Shown: one piece after another, positions 11,160 through 20,624 of the stretch | Numbering within the stretch: position 1 is the first letter of the stretch | Layout of the letters: every line of letters starts with the position of its first letter | DNA from: Roseomonas sp. AR75 | GTDB lineage: Bacteria > Pseudomonadota > Alphaproteobacteria > Acetobacterales > Acetobacteraceae | Direction of reading: 5' to 3' | DNA: 64,000 bases | Assembly: GCF_005222815.1 (NCBI RefSeq) | Contig: NZ_STGB01000001.1 | Location: forward strand, 992,001 to 1,056,000 | The notes under the pieces: model-generated | The model's input: only the letters and a program-made list of their open reading frames with translations | Databases searched by the model: none | What the model was told of the DNA's origin: nothing | Translations under genes and position numbers: made by a program

Positions 11160-12176
11160 ATGACGAATCTGCTGTCGCGCCGGAGTCTGACGCTGGGCCT
11201 TGGCGGCACGCTGACGCTCGCTTCCATCGGCGGGCGCAGCGCCGCCGCCGCAGGGTGGGAGCCGACGCGGCCGGTGCAGATCATCGTGCCGGCCGGCACG
11301 GGCGGCGGCGCCGACCAGATGGCCCGCGCCATCCAGGGCATCGTCTCCAAGCACAACCTGATGCGCCAGCCCATCGTGGTGGTGAACAAGGCCGGCGGCG
11401 CGGGCGCCGAGGGCTTCCTGGAAGCCAAGGGCGCGCGGCGCAACCCGCATCTGCTCATCATCACCCTGTCGAACCTGTTCACCACGCCGATGGCCACCGG
11501 CGTGCCCTTCAGCTGGCGGGACCTCACGCCGATCCGGATGATGGCGCTCGACGAGTTCGTGCTCTGGGTGAACGCGGAGTCGCCCTGGAAGACGGTGGCC
11601 GACTACGTGACGGCGGCGAAGGCCAGCCGGCTGCGCATGGGCGGCACCGGATCGAAGCAGGAAGACCAGATCATCACCGCCGCCATCACCCGCGCCACCG
11701 GCGCGCCCTTCAACTACGTGCCGTTCCGCGGCGGCGGCGAGGTGGCGGTGCAGCTTGTCGGCAAGCACATCGACAGCACCGTGAACAACCCGATCGAGGC
11801 GGTGACGCATTGGCGCGCCGGCGCGCTGCGTCCGCTCTGCGTCTTCGACAGCCAGCGCCTGTCCGGCACCGAGAAGATGACCGAGACGATGGCGTGGAGC
11901 GACATTCCCACGGCGAAGGAATCCGGCCTCGATGTCGAGTATCTGATGCTGCGCGGCATCATGGGCGCGCCGGGGCTGACGCCGCAGCAGGTGGCCTTCC
12001 ACGCCGACCTCCTCGCCAAGGTGCGGGAGACGCCGGAATGGCGCGAGCTGATGAGCCAGGGCGCGTTCAACACCACCACAATGACCGGCGACGCCTTCGC
12101 TGCCTGGCTGGAGCGTGAGGAGCAGCGCCATCGGGCGTTGATGCAGGAAGCCGGATTCCTCGCGGGCCAGAGCTGA
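11160..12176 (+). CDS. tctC: Bug/TctC-family periplasmic solute receptor of a tripartite tricarboxylate transporter
   Basis: 338 residues with a twin-arginine-type leader (LSRRSLTLGLGG, then an alanine-rich h-region) followed by the family opening W-x-P-T-R-P-V-Q-I-I-V-P-A-G-T-G-G-G. It should deliver a carboxylate ligand to the TctAB permease encoded immediately downstream; its stop overlaps the tctB start (TGATG). Bug receptors bind dicarboxylates, tricarboxylates, aromatic acids or similar, so the ligand is undetermined. The neighbouring FAH-family enzyme hints at an organic acid substrate. Confidence 0.9.
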   Translation: MTNLLSRRSLTLGLGGTLTLASIGGRSAAAAGWEPTRPVQIIVPAGTGGGADQMARAIQGIVSKHNLMRQPIVVVNKAGGAGAEGFLEAKGARRNPHLLIITLSNLFTTPMATGVPFSWRDLTPIRMMALDEFVLWVNAESPWKTVADYVTAAKASRLRMGGTGSKQEDQIITAAITRATGAPFNYVPFRGGGEVAVQLVGKHIDSTVNNPIEAVTHWRAGALRPLCVFDSQRLSGTEKMTETMAWSDIPTAKESGLDVEYLMLRGIMGAPGLTPQQVAFHADLLAKVRETPEWRELMSQGAFNTTTMTGDAFAAWLEREEQRHRALMQEAGFLAGQS

Positions 12177-12787
12177 TGCCGCTGGTGACCGGCGAGGAAC
12201 CACGGCATCCGCCGCGCGCGCCGGACGGCGCCGCATCCGGTGCGATCGCACTGGAGATGCACCTGCCGCAGGTCGCGGCGCCCCGCGGCGTCGGCGTGCG
12301 GACGGTGGAAGTGGCCACGTCGCTCGGCTTCATGGCGGCCGGCGCGGCGGCCATCGCAGACAGCCTGCGGCTTGGCGCCGGCTGGGGGGCAGACGGGCCG
12401 CAGAGCGGCTACTTCCCGTTCTGGATCGGCCTGCTGCTGGTGCTGGCCGCGGCGGCGAACCTGACCGGCATCGCGATTGCGGCGCGGCCGCGCGGCGGAG
12501 AGTTGCGAGGCCGCGCCGCGCCGCTGTTCCTGAGCTGGGACCAGGCGCGCACCGTGGCGACCGTGTTCGTGCCGACCGTCGCCTATGTCGCGGCAATTCC
12601 GTTCATCGGCCTCTATGTCGCCTCGGCCCTGCTCGTCGCCTGGTTCATGCGGCGTCTCGGCGGCTTCGGCCTGCCGGCGGCGCTTGGCGCGGGCGTGACG
12701 ACGGCCGTCGTCACCTTCGTCGTGTTCGAGATCTGGTTCCTGGTCGCGCTGCCGAAGGGACCGCTTGAGGAGTTCCTCGGCTACTGA
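12176..12787 (+). CDS. tctB: Tripartite tricarboxylate transporter small membrane subunit
   Basis: 203 residues with an N-terminal hydrophilic extension of about 40 residues and then four predicted membrane segments: around VEVATSLGFMAAGAAAIA, YFPFWIGLLLVLAAAANL, a central pair (VFVPTVAYVAAIPFIGLYVA) and GVTTAVVTFVVFEIWFLVAL. The spacing, and the GYFPFWIG turn after the first segment, are typical of TctB. Start overlaps tctC; the tctA gene follows after 36 bp. Confidence 0.88.
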   Translation: MPLVTGEEPRHPPRAPDGAASGAIALEMHLPQVAAPRGVGVRTVEVATSLGFMAAGAAAIADSLRLGAGWGADGPQSGYFPFWIGLLLVLAAAANLTGIAIAARPRGGELRGRAAPLFLSWDQARTVATVFVPTVAYVAAIPFIGLYVASALLVAWFMRRLGGFGLPAALGAGVTTAVVTFVVFEIWFLVALPKGPLEEFLGY

Positions 12788-12823
12788 GCCGGGGCTCCCG
12801 CCACCCTTCAAGCGCCGGAGCGG

Positions 12824-14329
12824 ATGATGGACGAGATCGGCCTGCTGATGCAGGGCTTCGCCGTGGCCCTGCAGCCCGACAACCTGGTGCTCATGCTGGT
12901 GGGCGTCGTGCTCGGCGTGCTGATCGGCGTGCTGCCGGGCCTCGGCGGCGCCAACGGCATCGCCATCCTGCTGCCGCTGACCTTCGCGATGCCGCCGGTC
13001 TCCGCGGTGATCATGCTGTCCTGCATCTACTGGGGCGCGCTGTTCGGCGGGGCCATCACCTCCATCCTGTTCAACATCCCCGGCGAGCCCTGGTCCGTCG
13101 CCACCACCTTCGACGGCTACCCGATGGCGCAGCAGGGCCGCGCCGGAGAGGCGCTGACAGCGGCCTTCACCTCCTCCTTCGTCGGCGCGTTCATCGCGGT
13201 GGTGATGATCACCTTCGTGGCGCCGGTAGTCGCGGGCTTCGCGCTGCGCTTCGGGCCGCCGGAATTCTTCGCGGTGATGTTCCTCTCCTTCGCCGCCTTC
13301 ATCGGCATGGGGCGCGGCTCCGCGCTCAAGACCGTGATGGCGATGATGCTGGGATTCCTGCTGGCGGCGGTCGGCATGGATGCGATGACCGGGCAGCTTC
13401 GCCTGACCTTCGGCAGCACGGAGATGATCCGCGGCTTCGACTTCCTCGTTGCGGTCATCGGCCTGTTCGGCATCAGCGAGATCCTGATGTCCATCGAGGA
13501 CGGGCTGCGCTTCCGCGGCCAGAAGGCGCGCATCGACCTGAAGGTGGTGTTGCGCACCTGGGCGGAGCTGCCGCGCCACTGGCTGATCGCGATGCGCTCC
13601 GCGCTGATCGGCTGCTGGATGGGGATCACGCCGGCCGGTGCGACCCCCGCTTCCTTCATGTCCTATGGCGTGGCGCGGCGGATGTCGAAGCACCGGGCCG
13701 AGTTCGGCAAGGGCCGGATCGAGGGTGTGATCGCGCCGGAGACGGCGGCGCATGCCGCCGGCACCTCCGCGCTGCTGCCGATGCTGACGCTCGGCGTGCC
13801 GGGCTCGCCCACGGCGGCGGTGCTGCTGGGCGGGCTCATCATGTGGGGGCTGCAGCCGGGACCGATGCTGTTCGTGGAGCAGAAGGAGTTCGTCTGGGGC
13901 CTGATCGCCAGCATGTATCTCGGCAACGTCGCCGGCCTGCTCATCGTGCTGGTGGCGGTGCCGTGGTTCGCCGCGATCCTGCGCGTGCCCTTCTCGGTCA
14001 TCGCCGCGCTGATCCTGGTGGTCTGCGCCATCGGCGCCTACACCGTGAACAATGCCGAGTTCGACATCGTGCTGATGCTGGCCTTCGGCGTGATCGGCTA
14101 CGTGCTGAAGAAGCTGGACTATCCGCTGGCGCCGCTGGTGCTGGCGCTGGTGCTGGGCGACCGCACGGAGGAAGCCTTCCGCCAATCCCTGCTGCTGAGC
14201 GAGGGCGACCTGACGGTGTTCTTCCACAACTGGCTGTCGGGCTCGATCATGGCGGCGGGCATCGTGCTGGCCGCCTGGCCGCTGCTCTCCGCGCTGCGGC
14301 TGCGCTGGGCGCGGCCGGCGCCGGCCTGA
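12824..14329 (+). CDS. tctA: Tripartite tricarboxylate transporter large permease
   Basis: 501-residue membrane protein with about twelve hydrophobic segments. It carries the TctA signature near the N-terminus (GVLPGLGGANGIAILLPLTF) and the internal LGVPGSPTAAVLLGGL repeat. GGAG lies eight bases before the ATG at 12824; a second ATG follows directly. It completes a receptor/small/large set in one transcription unit. It ends convergently against the EAL gene in a perfect 8-bp inverted repeat. Confidence 0.93.
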   Translation: MMDEIGLLMQGFAVALQPDNLVLMLVGVVLGVLIGVLPGLGGANGIAILLPLTFAMPPVSAVIMLSCIYWGALFGGAITSILFNIPGEPWSVATTFDGYPMAQQGRAGEALTAAFTSSFVGAFIAVVMITFVAPVVAGFALRFGPPEFFAVMFLSFAAFIGMGRGSALKTVMAMMLGFLLAAVGMDAMTGQLRLTFGSTEMIRGFDFLVAVIGLFGISEILMSIEDGLRFRGQKARIDLKVVLRTWAELPRHWLIAMRSALIGCWMGITPAGATPASFMSYGVARRMSKHRAEFGKGRIEGVIAPETAAHAAGTSALLPMLTLGVPGSPTAAVLLGGLIMWGLQPGPMLFVEQKEFVWGLIASMYLGNVAGLLIVLVAVPWFAAILRVPFSVIAALILVVCAIGAYTVNNAEFDIVLMLAFGVIGYVLKKLDYPLAPLVLALVLGDRTEEAFRQSLLLSEGDLTVFFHNWLSGSIMAAGIVLAAWPLLSALRLRWARPAPA

Positions 14330-14344
14330 GGCGCGGTCAGGCCG
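14322..14344. terminator. Inverted repeat containing both convergent stop codons
   Basis: CGGCCTGA (14322-14329) and TCAGGCCG (14337-14344) are perfect complements around a 7-base loop. The left arm holds the tctA stop and the right arm holds the EAL-gene stop on the other strand. There is no U-run, so it would act as a GC-only bidirectional barrier at best. Confidence 0.35.
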
Positions 14345-15557
14345 CCGCGGCCAGCGGCGTGCCAATCAGAGCGGCCAGCGGGGCGGGGCGGCCGAGCAGG
14401 TAGCCCTGCCCGCGGCCCACGCCGAGCGCGCGCAAGGTGGCGAGTTCCGCCTCGGTCTCGATCCCCTCGGCGATCAGGATCGCACCCGTCTCGCGCGCGT
14501 AGTAGGTCATGGCGCTGGCCAGCGCGCGACGCGCGGGGTCGGCGTCCAGGCTGCGGGTCAGGCTCATGTCCATCTTGATGATGTCGGGCTGCAGCTGGAT
14601 CAGGTGCTGCAGGCCGGAATAGCCGGCGCCCGCATCGTCCGCCGCGATCTTCAGCCCGCGGCGCTTCAGCGGCGCCAGCATGCGCTGCAACTCCGCATAG
14701 TCCGGCACCATCGCATGCTCGGTCAGTTCCAGCACGGTGCGCGGCAGATGGCGCGACACCAGCGCTTCCTCCAGCCGCCCGCTCAGGATCGTGGCCGGCG
14801 ATGCGTTGATCGAGAGCGTCACCGGATCCGGCAGGCTGTCCAGCCCGGCGAGCGCGGTCTCCATCACCATCAGCTCCAGGTCCACCGCCAGCCCCGCTTC
14901 GGCCGCGTCCTGGAACCACTTGTCCGGCGATCGGTACGGCTGGGGGTTGAAGCGGCAGAGCGCCTCGCAGGAAACGAGCACCAGCCTCGCCAGGTCCATG
15001 ATGGGCTGGAACACGACGGAGAAGTTGCTGCCCTGCATCACCGCATCCAGCGCGGCACGGCGGGCATGACCCTGGCGATGGGCCTCGAGCTCGGCATTGA
15101 CCTGCTTCGCGGCGAGGCCGGCGAAGACGCGCATCGTCTCCAGGTCGCGGTGATTGAGCGAGGGGTTCGGGCGCGGGCTGAGGCAGCAGAACATGCCGAA
15201 GGCAGACCCATCCGGCAGCCGGATCGGCAGGGAGGCATGCGCGCCGATCGGCACGTTGCGGGTGATGGGCAGCGCCATCGCCACCGGCTCGCTCGCCGTG
15301 TCCGGGATCAGTTCCGGAAGGCGGCCTTCCAGGATGTGGGTGCAGTAGACATCGGCCAGCGGCAGGCTGTCGCCGGGCTTGATCATGTGCTCCAGGCCCG
15401 GCGCATCCACGTAGCGGAAAACCGAGCGGTCGCCGACGAATTCCGAGAGGTAGGCCACCTCCATGCCGAGATGATTCCGGATCGCGATGAGCGCGTCCTG
15501 GATCAGGTGCCGGCCCTCGGAGGCGAGGGCAGGCCAGGCGCTTGCGATCGAAGACAT
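14337..15557 (-). CDS. GAF-EAL cyclic-di-GMP phosphodiesterase
   Basis: 406 residues: an N-terminal GAF-like sensor (about 15-155) and a C-terminal EAL domain (about 170-400). The catalytic set looks intact: EAL at 198-200, the metal Asn in LSINAS (251), Glu in LELTEH (280), the Asp pair in ADDAGAGYSGL (307-308), KMD (328-330) and AEGIETEAE. It should hydrolyse c-di-GMP to pGpG in the cytoplasm. AGGAG five bases before the ATG fixes the start. No GGDEF domain. The gene is monocistronic between two transport loci and has no obvious partner. Confidence 0.88.
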   Translation of the reverse strand: MSSIASAWPALASEGRHLIQDALIAIRNHLGMEVAYLSEFVGDRSVFRYVDAPGLEHMIKPGDSLPLADVYCTHILEGRLPELIPDTASEPVAMALPITRNVPIGAHASLPIRLPDGSAFGMFCCLSPRPNPSLNHRDLETMRVFAGLAAKQVNAELEAHRQGHARRAALDAVMQGSNFSVVFQPIMDLARLVLVSCEALCRFNPQPYRSPDKWFQDAAEAGLAVDLELMVMETALAGLDSLPDPVTLSINASPATILSGRLEEALVSRHLPRTVLELTEHAMVPDYAELQRMLAPLKRRGLKIAADDAGAGYSGLQHLIQLQPDIIKMDMSLTRSLDADPARRALASAMTYYARETGAILIAEGIETEAELATLRALGVGRGQGYLLGRPAPLAALIGTPLAAAA

Positions 15558-15631
15558 GCATTCTCCTCGGCGGCGTTCCCGGGGAGTGATGCAGGAGCAA
15601 CGACTAACGGCCCGCTAACCGGACCGCCATC

Positions 15632-16615
15632 TCAGATGAACACGCCCTTCATGCCGCCGGCCGGATAGCGCGTGCCGGCAGCGGCGCCGGCGGGGATGGT
15701 GGCGGAGATCCGCGCGGCCTCCTCCGCCGTCAGCGCCACCTCCTGGGCCCCGAGATTCTCGTCGAAGCGCGCCGCGCTGCGCGTGCCGGGGATGGGGAAG
15801 ACGTCGTCGCCCTGGGCCAGCAGCCAGGCCAGGCAGAGCTGCGCCGGCGTGCAGCCCTTCTCCCGCGCGAAATCCGCCACGCGCATCGCCAGCGCGTGGT
15901 TGTGCGCGAAATTCTCCGGCAGGAAGCGCGGATGCTGCGCGCGACGGCCGCCGACATCCTCCAGCGTGTTGATGGTGCCGGAGAGGAAGCCGCGGCCGAG
16001 CGGCGCATAGGCGACGAAGGCGATGCCGAGCTCCAGCGTCACCTCCCGCGTCGCCTCCGCTTCCGTGCGGTAGAGCAGCGAGTATTCGGTCTGCACGGCG
16101 CTGATGGGGTGCACGGCATGCGCGCGGCGGATGCGCTCCGGCGCGGCTTCCGAAAGCCCGAGCCAGCGCACCTTGCCCTGCTCGACCAGCCGCTTCATCG
16201 CGCCGACGGTCTCCTCGACCGGCACGTTGGGGTCCACGCGATGCTGGTAGTAGAGGTCTATATGGTCCACGCCGAGCCGCTTCAGCGAGGCATCGCAGGC
16301 GGCGATCACGTAGGCGGCGCTGCCGTCCACGCCGTTGCCGCCGCCCTCGCGCCGGATCTGGCCGAACTTGGACGCGAGAAACACCTGGTCGCGCCGGCCC
16401 TTGATCGCGCGGCCGATCACCTCCTCGTTGTGGCCCCAGCCATACATGTCGGAGCTGTCGAGGTGGTTCGCGCCCTGGTCCAGCACGTGATGGATCAGCT
16501 TTTCCGAGGCCGTGTCGTCGGCATCGCCGTACACGCCGGAGAGCGACATGCAGCCGAGACCGATGCGCGAGACGAGCGGGCCGTTGGCGCCGAGGGCGCG
16601 GCGTTGGGCGGTCAT
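15632..16615 (-). CDS. Aldo/keto reductase
   Basis: 327-residue NADPH-dependent oxidoreductase of the TIM-barrel AKR superfamily. The tetrad is visible: Asp53 and Tyr58 in DSSDMYGWG, Lys83 in LASKFGQ and His125 in YYQHRVD. It resembles the YajO/pyridoxal-reductase-like branch (RIGLGCMSLSGVYG start, VQTEYSLLYR). It is the last gene of a long minus-strand run and overlaps the upstream solute-binding-like gene by ATGA. The substrate may be a catabolic aldehyde or ketone of that run. Confidence 0.88.
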   Translation of the reverse strand: MTAQRRALGANGPLVSRIGLGCMSLSGVYGDADDTASEKLIHHVLDQGANHLDSSDMYGWGHNEEVIGRAIKGRRDQVFLASKFGQIRREGGGNGVDGSAAYVIAACDASLKRLGVDHIDLYYQHRVDPNVPVEETVGAMKRLVEQGKVRWLGLSEAAPERIRRAHAVHPISAVQTEYSLLYRTEAEATREVTLELGIAFVAYAPLGRGFLSGTINTLEDVGGRRAQHPRFLPENFAHNHALAMRVADFAREKGCTPAQLCLAWLLAQGDDVFPIPGTRSAARFDENLGAQEVALTAEEAARISATIPAGAAAGTRYPAGGMKGVFI

Positions 16616-17292
16616 GGCGTGGCCTCCTGCCTGAAACCGATGGCGTCCAGCGCGGCGCGCATCGCGGGCGAGCGCAGCATGGCGAGGATGGCATCCGCCT
16701 GCGCGCCTTCGGCGACGGGCGCCGCTGCGTAGCCGGTGGCGAGGTCGTAGGGCGGCGGCAATTCGCCGAGCAGCGAGACGCCGGGCCGGTTGACGATCTC
16801 GGTCACCTGGCTGACGGCAAGCTCGACCTCACCGCGGCCGCAAGCGGCGACGGCCTCCACGCCGAAGCGCACGAGCTTCGCCTTGGCGCGCATGGCATCC
16901 GCAATGCCAAGCTTCTCGATCACCGCCTCGAAGTGCTTCCCCGCTGTGGCGCCGCTGCTGCCTTCCGCCCAGCCGATGCTGTCCGCGGCGAGCAGCGCGG
17001 CGCGGAATTCATCCGGCGTGCCGATGGGCCGGCGCGGCGCGCCCTCGCGCAGCGCCAGGCCGGTGCCGGCGAGGCCGAGCTTCAGGATCGCCTCGCGGCG
17101 GATCGCCCCGCGCGCGGCAAGCCGTTCCAGCGCATCCTCGCTCACCACGATCACGGCGGGGCGCTCGCCCTCCAGCACGCGGTCGCGCAGCGCGCCGACG
17201 GTGCCCCAGGCGATCTCGGGATGACCCGGCCAGTCCAGCCGCTCCACCGCGGTCTTGATGGCGCCGCAGAAGAAGGCGGACGGCGTGCTCAT
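16612..17292 (-). CDS. Solute-binding-like protein of the ModA type without a signal peptide
   Basis: 226 residues resembling the type 2 periplasmic-binding fold of molybdate-binding-like proteins (VIVVSEDALERLAARGAI, GTPDEFRAALLAADSIGWAEGSSG). It starts MSTPSAFFCGAIK and has no recognisable secretion signal, so it is probably cytoplasmic. It overlaps both neighbours by ATGA, placing it between an LVIVD propeller and an aldo/keto reductase. No ABC permease or ATPase lies nearby. Possible roles are a small-molecule sensor or an enzyme built on this fold; I infer nothing firmer. Confidence 0.65.
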   Translation of the reverse strand: MSTPSAFFCGAIKTAVERLDWPGHPEIAWGTVGALRDRVLEGERPAVIVVSEDALERLAARGAIRREAILKLGLAGTGLALREGAPRRPIGTPDEFRAALLAADSIGWAEGSSGATAGKHFEAVIEKLGIADAMRAKAKLVRFGVEAVAACGRGEVELAVSQVTEIVNRPGVSLLGELPPPYDLATGYAAAPVAEGAQADAILAMLRSPAMRAALDAIGFRQEATP

Positions 17293-18563
17293 GTGCGCTC
17301 GAGGATCTCGAGGCCGCGGTTGCGGTCGAGGATGTAGACCAGGCCGCGCGCGTCGGTGTCCACGTCATTGGCCTGCGGGCTGGTCTGGCCGGGGGGCGGC
17401 TCGGCCAGCCAATGCGCGACCTCCTTCGGCGCGGTGGGATCGGCGATGTCCACAACGCGCAGCCCGCCGCCGAACCAGGTGGTGTAGAGGCAGGTGTCCT
17501 CCATGTGCTCCTGGAACTGGTGCGCGCCGAAGCGGCCGCCGGCCTTGACGTAGGGATTGTCCAGTTCGGTCAGGTGCCACATGGACAGCGGCTGGATCTT
17601 CGCGGGATCCGTCACGTCGAAGGTCCAGAGGCCGCCATGGAGCTGGCCCGCGACATGCTCGTGCTCCTCGTCCACCGCGACCGCGATGTCGCGGCCGTCG
17701 ATCTGGAAGGGTACGCGCATGAAGGTGTGCGTCGGCTCCGGGAAGGGCGGGTGGTAGCGGTATTCGCCGACCACCCTGGGCCGCGTGATGTCGCTGACGT
17801 CGAGGATGCGGCAGCCGGCATACCACACGGCGGCAAAGAGCTGGTCGCCATGGCGCAGCGTGTGGTGCAGGCGGTGCTGCTGGCCCGGCCAGGTCGGCAC
17901 CTCGCCGGCGGCGATATGCTGGCCCGGCATATGCCAGCGCGAGACCTCCCGCGGCTTCGCGGGATCCGCCATGTCGTAGATCACGAGTATGTTGCCGACA
18001 TAGCCTTCCATCTCCGTCGAGATGTAGGCGTAGCGGGCATCGAGGTCGAAGCGGTGCACGCCGATGCCACCGGTCAGGTGATGCGTCAGCAGCTTCGGGT
18101 TGGCGCGGTCGCGGATGTCCCAAACGCGGAAGCCGCCCTCGGCATATGGCGCTGCGGTGAGCGAGGCGCGGGCGCGCGGCAGGAAGTCCGGCTTCACCTT
18201 GATGGCGGCGGCGAGCTCCGCATCGGTGATGGGGCGGCCGTGCTGCGCGAGATGCGCGGCCTCGATCTCCGGGATGCGCTTCGCGCGGCGCAGCGCGTGC
18301 CGCTCGTCCTGCTCGACATTCGTCACCATGATGTCGCCGGCGACGCGCACCTTGTGGGTGTGCGATCCCACCGAAGGCGGGTCGAGCGTGGACACCACGC
18401 GCGGCTTGCGCGGGTCCGACACATCCACGATGGAGGTGCCGTGCGGCGGCTTCATGTGGCCGACATAGGCGAAACTGCCATCCACATAGACCTGCCCGCC
18501 GCCGGGCATGTCCAGCCAGGCGATGCGCTTCAGGCCCTTGGCGGAGACGGCGCCGTCGCTCAT
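17289..18563 (-). CDS. LVIVD-repeat beta-propeller protein
   Basis: About 424 residues built from repeats of the form I-V-D-V-S-D-P-x-K-P, for example TSIVDVSDPRKP, ILVIYDMADPAKP, CRILDVSDITRP, LWTFDVTDPAKI and LRVVDIADPTAP. That is the LVIVD repeat, which folds as a propeller. I choose the ATG at 18563 (MSDGAVSAKG); an ATG at 18569 is equally near the AAGGA site. There is no signal peptide. Overlaps the next gene by ATGA and follows tctA by 13 bp. Function is unknown; such proteins recur beside Bug/Tct transport genes in this group of bacteria, which suggests a catabolic or lactonase-like role. Confidence 0.72.
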   Translation of the reverse strand: MSDGAVSAKGLKRIAWLDMPGGGQVYVDGSFAYVGHMKPPHGTSIVDVSDPRKPRVVSTLDPPSVGSHTHKVRVAGDIMVTNVEQDERHALRRAKRIPEIEAAHLAQHGRPITDAELAAAIKVKPDFLPRARASLTAAPYAEGGFRVWDIRDRANPKLLTHHLTGGIGVHRFDLDARYAYISTEMEGYVGNILVIYDMADPAKPREVSRWHMPGQHIAAGEVPTWPGQQHRLHHTLRHGDQLFAAVWYAGCRILDVSDITRPRVVGEYRYHPPFPEPTHTFMRVPFQIDGRDIAVAVDEEHEHVAGQLHGGLWTFDVTDPAKIQPLSMWHLTELDNPYVKAGGRFGAHQFQEHMEDTCLYTTWFGGGLRVVDIADPTAPKEVAHWLAEPPPGQTSPQANDVDTDARGLVYILDRNRGLEILERT

Positions 18564-18576
18564 TCCCATGCTTCCT

Positions 18577-20082
18577 TCAGGCCACGGCGCGACGCGCAAG
18601 GCGGCGTTCGCGCCAGATCGGCACCACGACCGAGATCACCAACAGCACCCACAGAACATTGGCGATCGGCGAGGAGAACAGCACCATGATGTCTCCCTGC
18701 CCGATGCGCAGGCTGCGCAGCAGGTAGCGTTCGAAAATCGGCCCCAGAAGCACGCCGATCAGGATCGAGGTCACATGGTAGTTGGTCTTGACGGCGATGT
18801 AGCCGATCACGCCGAAGCCCAGCGCCAGCGCCATGTCGAAGATGTATTCGCGGTCGGCGAAGGCGCCGATCACGGTCAGGCCCAGGATCAGCGGGACGAT
18901 CACCTGCACCGGCACCGCCACCACCTTCGACGCATAGCGCGCCATCGGCAGGATCAGCGGGATCATCATGATGTAGGCGACCGTCATCATGACGAACACG
19001 CCGTAGGCGATGTTCGGGCTGTCCTGGAACAGCCTTGGGCCGAGCGTGATGCCCTGATACTGCAGCACGATCATCATCACGGCCGCGGTGGATCCGCCGG
19101 GTATGCCGATGGCCATGGTCGGGACCAGCGTGCCGGAGGTGACGCCGTTGTTCGCACTTTCGGGCGCCAGCACGCCGGGCGGAAAGCCCGTGCCGTACTT
19201 CTCCGGCGTCTTGGAATAGAGCCGCGACTGCTGATACGCGACGAAGGAGGCGATATAGGCGCCGGCGCCCGGGATCACGCCGATGGCGAGCCCGAGGAAG
19301 GCGGTCCAGACGATCTGCCACCAGTAGCGGACGCACATGCGCAGGCCATCCAGCGTATCCGCCCACTGCGGCCGCTGCGCCTTGGTCGGCACGCTCGCCG
19401 TGCCGAACTTCTCTTCCAGCATCACCAGGCATTCGCTGACGGCGAACAGGCCGATCAGAACCGGCACCAGCGGCAGGCCGTCGTAGAGCTCCAGGAAACC
19501 GAAGGTGGCGCGCGGCGTGGAATAGACCTGGTCCGTGCCGATGGCGCCGAGCATCAGGCCGAAGGCGCCGCCGATGAGCCCCTTCAGCATGTCCTTCGCC
19601 GCCAGCACCGCAATCAGCGTCAGGCCGAACAGGATGATCACCACCATCTCGACCGAGCGAAGGATCAGGCCGAGCTGCGCCAGGTAGGGAAGGATAGCGA
19701 GTACCGCGAAGGAGGTGATCAGCCCGCCCGCCACCGAGGCGACGAAGGAGAGCACCAGCGCCTGCTGCGCCTGGCCGTTCTTCGTCATCTGGTAGCCGTC
19801 GAGACAGGTGGCCGCCGCTCCGGCACTGCCGGGGATGTTCACCAGGATGGCGGGGATGCCGCCCGAGAGATGGTTGGCGCAGTAGAGCGAGATCATGAAG
19901 GCGAGCGCCGCCTCCACATCCATCGCGAGCGTCACCGGCAGCAGGATGATGAGCGTGTTCTGCGGCGAGAAGCCCGGCAGCACGCCAACGGCGAGACCGA
20001 GCGCGATGCCCGGGATGATCGCCCACCACAGCGAGAAGGAGCGGCCGAAGAGATCGGCCAGCGTCGCGAGGTCGAGTTCCAT
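18577..20082 (-). CDS. tctA: Tripartite tricarboxylate transporter large permease
   Basis: 501 residues from the ATG at 20082, which overlaps the tctB stop (TGATG); a longer open frame upstream is out-of-frame tctB sequence. It shows the family signature as GVLPGFSPQNTLIILLPVTL, NIPGSAGAAATCLDGYQ and GIPGGSTAAVMMIVLQYQG. About twelve membrane segments. The second complete Tct set of this window, here in the order C-B-A on the minus strand. Confidence 0.93.
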   Translation of the reverse strand: MELDLATLADLFGRSFSLWWAIIPGIALGLAVGVLPGFSPQNTLIILLPVTLAMDVEAALAFMISLYCANHLSGGIPAILVNIPGSAGAAATCLDGYQMTKNGQAQQALVLSFVASVAGGLITSFAVLAILPYLAQLGLILRSVEMVVIILFGLTLIAVLAAKDMLKGLIGGAFGLMLGAIGTDQVYSTPRATFGFLELYDGLPLVPVLIGLFAVSECLVMLEEKFGTASVPTKAQRPQWADTLDGLRMCVRYWWQIVWTAFLGLAIGVIPGAGAYIASFVAYQQSRLYSKTPEKYGTGFPPGVLAPESANNGVTSGTLVPTMAIGIPGGSTAAVMMIVLQYQGITLGPRLFQDSPNIAYGVFVMMTVAYIMMIPLILPMARYASKVVAVPVQVIVPLILGLTVIGAFADREYIFDMALALGFGVIGYIAVKTNYHVTSILIGVLLGPIFERYLLRSLRIGQGDIMVLFSSPIANVLWVLLVISVVVPIWRERRLARRAVA

Positions 20083-20594
20083 CAATCCACCGGGCCGAGG
20101 CCGAACAGCGCGGCCATCGCATGCTCGAAGGGGCCCAGCGGAAAGCGCGTGCCCAGGATGACGATCAGCGTCGCCCAGACCACCAGGGGCGTGACGACGG
20201 AAACGCCGATCAGCGTGGGCCAATTCCGCTCGCCCAGCAGCCACATCGACGCGAACAGCATCACGGCAAGCGCGATGCTGGTGCCGACGAGCGGCAGAGC
20301 GACAAGGAAGCCAACCATCACGGCCATCAGCGCGATGCGCATGCGATTGGTCGGCGCATCGCCGCCGAGCGTGACGCCGAGCCTCGCCTGGCCGCGGCGC
20401 ACGCGCCAGGCGAGGCGGAAAACGAGCAACGCCACCAGCACCAGGAGGATGGCGCCGATGACGATGCCGTTCGCCTTCGCCTCCCAGGCCAGCTCCTGCA
20501 CCGTCCAGAAGTAGTAGGCGGTGAAGCCGACCGCGAGCACCGGGATGATCAGTTCCTGGCCAACCGGCGGAGGGTCGCTGCCTTGCCGCTGCAT
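20082..20594 (-). CDS. tctB: Tripartite tricarboxylate transporter small membrane subunit
   Basis: 170 residues with four hydrophobic segments: ELIIPVLAVGFTAYYFWTVQ, GIVIGAILLVLVALLVFRLA, IALMAVMVGFLVALPLVGTS plus its continuation, and a final VVTPLVVWATLIVILGTRFP. The segment layout and position between tctC and tctA identify it. Starts 30 bp after the receptor gene. Confidence 0.85.
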   Translation of the reverse strand: MQRQGSDPPPVGQELIIPVLAVGFTAYYFWTVQELAWEAKANGIVIGAILLVLVALLVFRLAWRVRRGQARLGVTLGGDAPTNRMRIALMAVMVGFLVALPLVGTSIALAVMLFASMWLLGERNWPTLIGVSVVTPLVVWATLIVILGTRFPLGPFEHAMAALFGLGPVD

Positions 20595-20624
20595 CCGCTC
20601 GCTCCCCCTCCGCCGCCGCTGCGG

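Noticed and set aside
11714..14365. 883-codon minus-strand frame opposite tctCBA
   Set aside because: Histidine/arginine/glutamine-rich composition is that of an antisense frame to membrane-protein genes; the plus-strand tct genes explain the region.
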